Position numbers and translations under genes: made by a program | Part shown: in pieces, positions 7,442 through 10,822 of the stretch | How positions within the stretch are numbered: position 1 is the stretch's first letter | Layout of the letters: each line of letters begins with the position of its first letter | From: Gammaproteobacteria bacterium | Lineage (GTDB): Bacteria; Pseudomonadota; Gammaproteobacteria; Pseudomonadales; Halomonadaceae | Length of the DNA: 10,822 nucleotides | Direction of reading: 5' to 3' | NCBI GenBank assembly: GCA_023485185.1 | Contig: JAMCZP010000030.1 | Coordinates: 1-10,822, forward strand | Notes under the pieces: model-generated | Told to the model about the DNA's origin: nothing | What the model saw: the letters and a program-made list of their open reading frames with translations, nothing else | Database searches by the model: none

Positions 7442-8662
7442 ATGCCGAATCATCGCAGCATTCATCGTGTCACGATTGCCATAGCAACTCTGGCTCTTAC
7501 ACTGCCCGCCGCCGCTAACCCAGTTCCTAATGAGTGGCAAAGCGTGATCGCAGAAGCCGAAGGCCAAACCGTTTACTGGAACGCCTGGGGTGGCGATGCA
7601 CGCACCAACCGCTATATAGATTGGGTTGCCCAGCAAATGCAGGCCCAGTACAGCGTCAATGTGGAACACGTAAAGCTTGATGATACGGGCAGTGCGGTGG
7701 CGCGGGTGCTGGGTGAAAAACAAGCGGGCAATGATAATGATGGCAGCATTGATCTAATCTGGATCAACGGCGAAAACTTCGCAGCGATGCGTGAAAACGA
7801 TCTGCTGTTTGGCCCCTTTGCTGAATCGCTGCCCAACTTTGCGCTCACTAACGCCGACGCCAACCCTGAAGTAGTCACCGACTTTACCCTTCCCACGGAA
7901 GGCTATGAGTCCCCCTGGGGGAAGGCACAGATCACCTTCTATTACGACAGCGCACAAACTGAGACGCCTCCGCAGGATATGCAGGCACTGCTTGAGTGGG
8001 CAGAAGCCAACCCCGGTCAGTTTAGCTATCCGCGTATCCCTGACTTCACCGGCAGTACTTTTTTAAAGCAGGCGCTGATTGAACTTACCGAGCAGGATGA
8101 GGCGCTTTATCAACCCGTAGCAGAGAGTGATTTTGAAGACGTAACAGCGCCGCTGTGGGCGTATTTGGATCAACTACACCCGCACCTGTGGCGCGGTGGG
8201 CGAAGCTTCCCTGATTCCGGCCCCAACCTACGCACGCTGATGAGCGATGGCGAGCTGAGTCTGGCTTTTTCGTTCTACCCCACCGATGCCGCCGTGGCAG
8301 TGATGGAGTATGAGCTCCCCGATAGCGTGCGCAGCTATGTGCTGGAGGGCGGTACCCTAGGCAATGTCCACTTTGTAGCCATTCCCTACAATTCGCCAAA
8401 CAAAGCGGGTGCCATGGTACTGGCTGATTTTCTGCTCTCCGCCGAGGCTCAGGCGCAAAAGCAGTCGCTCACGATGTGGGGCGACCGCAGCGTTCTCGAT
8501 ATCGGCCACTTGGATGCCGACAGCCAAGCGCTGTTTGAGCAAGGCGACCGTCACCCAGCTGAACTGCCTGTGGATGCGCTCGCCAATACGCTTCCCGAGC
8601 CGCATCCAAGCTGGATGACCGCACTGCAAGAGGCCTGGCTTGAGCGTTACGGCGTTAACTAA
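7442..8662 (+). CDS. ynjB: YnjB-type ABC transporter periplasmic substrate-binding protein
   Basis: This 406-residue protein is predicted to be exported and to capture the ligand in the periplasm for the permease encoded next. A signal peptide is clear: basic N-terminus (HRSIHR), hydrophobic core (VTIAIATLALTL) and a PAAA-N cleavage site after about residue 25. The mature protein follows the E. coli YnjB pattern: TVYWNAWGGDARTNRYIDWV (43-62), DLIWINGENF, ESPWGKAQITF, FTGSTFLKQALIEL, HLWRGGRSFP, LGNVHFVAIP and LLSAEAQAQK. The E. coli protein is 388 residues and its ligand has not been settled. The family is related to the iron/thiamine-type binding proteins, so the ligand may be a small charged molecule, but this is a guess. 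GAGGT at 7432-7436, 5 bases before ATG 7442, supports the start. The stop is 3 bases from the permease start. Confidence 0.92.
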   Translation: MPNHRSIHRVTIAIATLALTLPAAANPVPNEWQSVIAEAEGQTVYWNAWGGDARTNRYIDWVAQQMQAQYSVNVEHVKLDDTGSAVARVLGEKQAGNDNDGSIDLIWINGENFAAMRENDLLFGPFAESLPNFALTNADANPEVVTDFTLPTEGYESPWGKAQITFYYDSAQTETPPQDMQALLEWAEANPGQFSYPRIPDFTGSTFLKQALIELTEQDEALYQPVAESDFEDVTAPLWAYLDQLHPHLWRGGRSFPDSGPNLRTLMSDGELSLAFSFYPTDAAVAVMEYELPDSVRSYVLEGGTLGNVHFVAIPYNSPNKAGAMVLADFLLSAEAQAQKQSLTMWGDRSVLDIGHLDADSQALFEQGDRHPAELPVDALANTLPEPHPSWMTALQEAWLERYGVN

Positions 8663-8665
8663 TCA

Positions 8666-10339
8666 ATGCTGAGATTAGCCCCGGCGCTGATCATTACCCT
8701 GCTAGTACTGCCCGTTGGTGCAGGATTAGTGATGGTACTGCTACCCGCGTTTGGCTACCTACCCGCGCTAGGCGGTGACAGCGTTAGTTTCGCGCCTTGG
8801 CAAATGCTTTTTGTCCAGCCGGGGCTAGGTCGTTCAGTGGCAGTCAGCTTTGCGAGCGGGTTAGTCAGCACCGCGATTGCTTTCGCCATCGTGGTGCTGT
8901 TCTTAGCCGCCAGCCGGGGCACATGGCTAGACCGGGGTATTCGGCGGCTAGTTTCGCCACTGCTCGCCATTCCCCATGCTGCCATGGCGTTTGGGTTTGC
9001 CTTTTTAATTGCCCCTTCAGGCTTGATGGCGCGGCTAATATCGCCTTCTTTAACGGGCTGGGAGCGGCCACCGGATGCTCTCATTCTCAACGACCCCTGG
9101 GGGCTGTCGCTGATGGCGGGGTTAGTGCTCAAAGAAGTGCCCTTTTTGCTGCTGATGAGTCTTGCCGCCCTGCCGCAATTACAGGTCGATAAACGGCTAA
9201 TGCTAGCGCGTTCACTGGGCTATACGCCTACTATTGCATGGTTAAAAACCGTACTGCCTTCGCTTTACCCACTCATTCGCCTGCCGATCTATGCGGTGAT
9301 CGCTTACGCCACCTCGGTGGTGGATATGGCGTTAATTCTGGGCCCCAGGCTTCCACCAACGCTCAGCGTCTCAATTCTTAGCTGGTTTAACGACCCGGAT
9401 ATCACCCGCCGCTTTATGGCCTCAGCGGCAGCAGTGCTGCAACTTGGCGTTACGCTGGCAGCACTGCTCTGCTGGTGGCTGCTGGAACAGCTTACTCGCC
9501 TGCTGACAAGGAACTGGCTGATTAACGGTAGTCGTCAACGAGGTGAAACCGCGCTGCGGCTAATTGGCCGCTCAGCACTGCTGCTTTCTAGCATCACGGC
9601 GGTGGCCGCGCTGGTTGGTTTAGGGCTATTTTCACTGGCCGGTTTTTGGCGCTTTCCCGAACTGCTGCCGCAGATGCTAACGCTTGACCACTGGCAGCGC
9701 AGCGGCCCAATGCTCGTCAGGCCGCTACTCAATACTGCGCTGATTGGGCTTATTTCGACCACCCTGGCCGCGGCCCTGGTGCTCGCTACACTGGAAAACG
9801 AGTATCGTCAGCACCTAACGCCTAAACGCACCCTTTGGCTACTCTATTTACCGCTGCTGGTGCCGCAAATTGCCTTTCTTTTTGGGCTGATTGTCGCAGC
9901 AGAAAGCTTAGGCATTCGTCCTCAGCTAAGCTTAGTGATCGCCGGTCACCTGCTGTTTGTGTTGCCTTACGTCTACCTCTCTTTGGCCGAGGCGTATCGC
10001 CGCCTGGACCCCCGATGGCTGCAAGTGGCGCGCTCCCTAGGGGTTTCTCGCAATGCAGCCTTTTGGCGGGTGCGCTTGCCGTTACTGTTCGCGCCGCTGC
10101 TAACCGCTTTTGCCGTAGGGTTGGCCATCAGCATAGGCCAGTACTTGCCCACCCAACTGCTGGGGGCGGGGCGGGTGACGACGGTCACGACAGAGGCAGT
10201 TGCGCTTGCCTCAGGCAGCAACCGGCGTTTAATCGGGGTATGGGCATTAGTGCAAGCAGGGTTGCCGCTGATTGGCTTTATGCTTGCCTTGACGTTGCCC
10301 CGTTTAATGGGCTCCCAACGCCGTGAACTCGCCTCTTAA
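8666..10339 (+). CDS. ynjC: YnjC-type ABC transporter permease, two fused halves
   Basis: This 557-residue inner-membrane protein contains two binding-protein-dependent permease modules in one chain, as in E. coli YnjC (511 residues). About twelve hydrophobic stretches are visible, six or so per half. Each half has an EAA-type cytoplasmic loop that docks on the ATPase: around residues 175-190 with ARSLG (181-185), and around 445-465 with the same ARSLG (455-459). The matching loops show that the halves descend from a duplication or fusion, so one polypeptide should serve as the whole channel. The ATG lies 3 bases after the ynjB stop and has no strong ribosome binding site, which suggests translational coupling. 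The C-terminus includes YLPTQLLGAGR, a usual segment after the second loop in iron/thiamine-type permeases. Confidence 0.92.
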   Translation: MLRLAPALIITLLVLPVGAGLVMVLLPAFGYLPALGGDSVSFAPWQMLFVQPGLGRSVAVSFASGLVSTAIAFAIVVLFLAASRGTWLDRGIRRLVSPLLAIPHAAMAFGFAFLIAPSGLMARLISPSLTGWERPPDALILNDPWGLSLMAGLVLKEVPFLLLMSLAALPQLQVDKRLMLARSLGYTPTIAWLKTVLPSLYPLIRLPIYAVIAYATSVVDMALILGPRLPPTLSVSILSWFNDPDITRRFMASAAAVLQLGVTLAALLCWWLLEQLTRLLTRNWLINGSRQRGETALRLIGRSALLLSSITAVAALVGLGLFSLAGFWRFPELLPQMLTLDHWQRSGPMLVRPLLNTALIGLISTTLAAALVLATLENEYRQHLTPKRTLWLLYLPLLVPQIAFLFGLIVAAESLGIRPQLSLVIAGHLLFVLPYVYLSLAEAYRRLDPRWLQVARSLGVSRNAAFWRVRLPLLFAPLLTAFAVGLAISIGQYLPTQLLGAGRVTTVTTEAVALASGSNRRLIGVWALVQAGLPLIGFMLALTLPRLMGSQRRELAS

Positions 10340-10343
10340 GGAG
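10338..10343 (+). promoter_or_regulatory. Strong ribosome binding site of ynjD
   Basis: AAGGAG overlaps the ynjC stop codon (10337-10339) and lies 5 bases before ATG 10349, fixing the ATPase start and showing tight operon packing. Confidence 0.8.
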
Positions 10344-10348
10344 ATAAT

Positions 10349-10822
10349 ATGAGTGCTTGCTCTACCGAGCGGCTGCGCCTGGAACAGATACGAATCGCCC
10401 AGACAGGCCACGCGCTGTTAGCGGTAGATAGCACGATTCACCCAGGCGAGGTGCTGACGGTGATGGGCCCTTCCGGCTCGGGAAAATCGACGTTACTGGC
10501 GTATATTGCGGGCTTTCTTGACCCTGTTTTTAGCGCCAGCGGTGGCGTGTGGTTGGGTGAGCGCGATCTTCTTAACCTGCCTGCCGAGGAACGTGGCATT
10601 GGCCTTCTCTTTCAAGATCCATTGCTGTTCCCCCACCTAAGCGTGGGTGGCAATTTACGCTTCGGGTTACCCCGCCGCATTAGAGATAAACGCCAGCAGG
10701 TGACCAGTGCCCTAGAACAGGTAGGGCTGGCGGGCTTTGAAGAGCGTGACCCGGCCACCCTTTCTGGGGGTCAAAAAGCGCGGGTGGCGCTCATGCGCCT
10801 ACTGCTTTCCAAGCCCCGCGCG
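10349..10822 (+). CDS. ynjD: YnjD-type ABC transporter ATP-binding protein (5' part, runs off window)
   Basis: The first 158 residues are visible; the E. coli protein has 217. It is the cytoplasmic ATPase that powers the YnjBC importer. Walker A is GPSGSGKST (40-48), the Q-loop is FQDP with Q89, and the ABC signature LSGGQ is at 138-142, followed by KARVALMRLLLSKPRA. Walker B, the D-loop and the switch His should lie just past the edge. The segment LDPVFSASGGVWLG and the short spacing between motifs fit the compact YnjD type rather than the longer ThiQ/FbpC type with a C-terminal regulatory domain. The gene lies 9 bases after the ynjC stop. Confidence 0.92.
   Translation, partial: MSACSTERLRLEQIRIAQTGHALLAVDSTIHPGEVLTVMGPSGSGKSTLLAYIAGFLDPVFSASGGVWLGERDLLNLPAEERGIGLLFQDPLLFPHLSVGGNLRFGLPRRIRDKRQQVTSALEQVGLAGFEERDPATLSGGQKARVALMRLLLSKPRA

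Noticed and set aside
7910..7922. CCCCCTGGGGG inverted repeat inside ynjB
   Set aside because: It encodes part of the conserved ESPWG segment and has a one-base loop, so it is unlikely to act as a structure.
9835..10326. A 163-codon plus-strand frame inside the permease gene
   Set aside because: It is a shifted frame of ynjC, whose membrane segments and EAA loop are clear in the other frame.

Overview
The window reads as chromosomal DNA from a gammaproteobacterium, probably a Halomonas-like member of the Halomonadaceae. This rests on a HolC-type tail followed shortly by valS, a ValS very close in layout to the E. coli enzyme, and a YnjBCD-type ABC transporter, all at moderately high GC. The genus is an inference from protein resemblance, not a search.

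Left part (1-4402): the 3' end of holC (DNA polymerase III chi subunit), then a 399-residue major facilitator transporter, then complete valS (valyl-tRNA synthetase, 948 residues). The holC-valS adjacency is well known in gammaproteobacteria; here a transporter gene sits between the two. A plausible sigma70 promoter lies just before valS.

Middle part (4403-6159): an accessory-looking, lower-GC block. It begins with a stem-loop after valS, then a small zeta-toxin-like P-loop kinase (190 residues) overlapped by 4 bases by a 55-residue gene with a GTG start and a strong ribosome binding site. This pair looks like a toxin-antitoxin or kinase-regulator cassette. It is followed by a glyoxalase/VOC gene that has lost its 3' end, and by a convergent gene for an FMN-binding PPOX-type flavoprotein.

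Right part (6160-10822): a 199-base divergent intergenic region with an extended -10 promoter and two adjacent short dyads leads into a rightward operon. It encodes an APH-fold small-molecule kinase with an altered catalytic motif, a YnjB-type periplasmic binding protein, a YnjC-type permease made of two fused halves, and the first 158 residues of the YnjD-type ATPase, which runs off the window. The kinase together with the transporter suggests an uptake-and-phosphorylation system for an unidentified small molecule. This and the zeta-like pair are the two most interesting items here.
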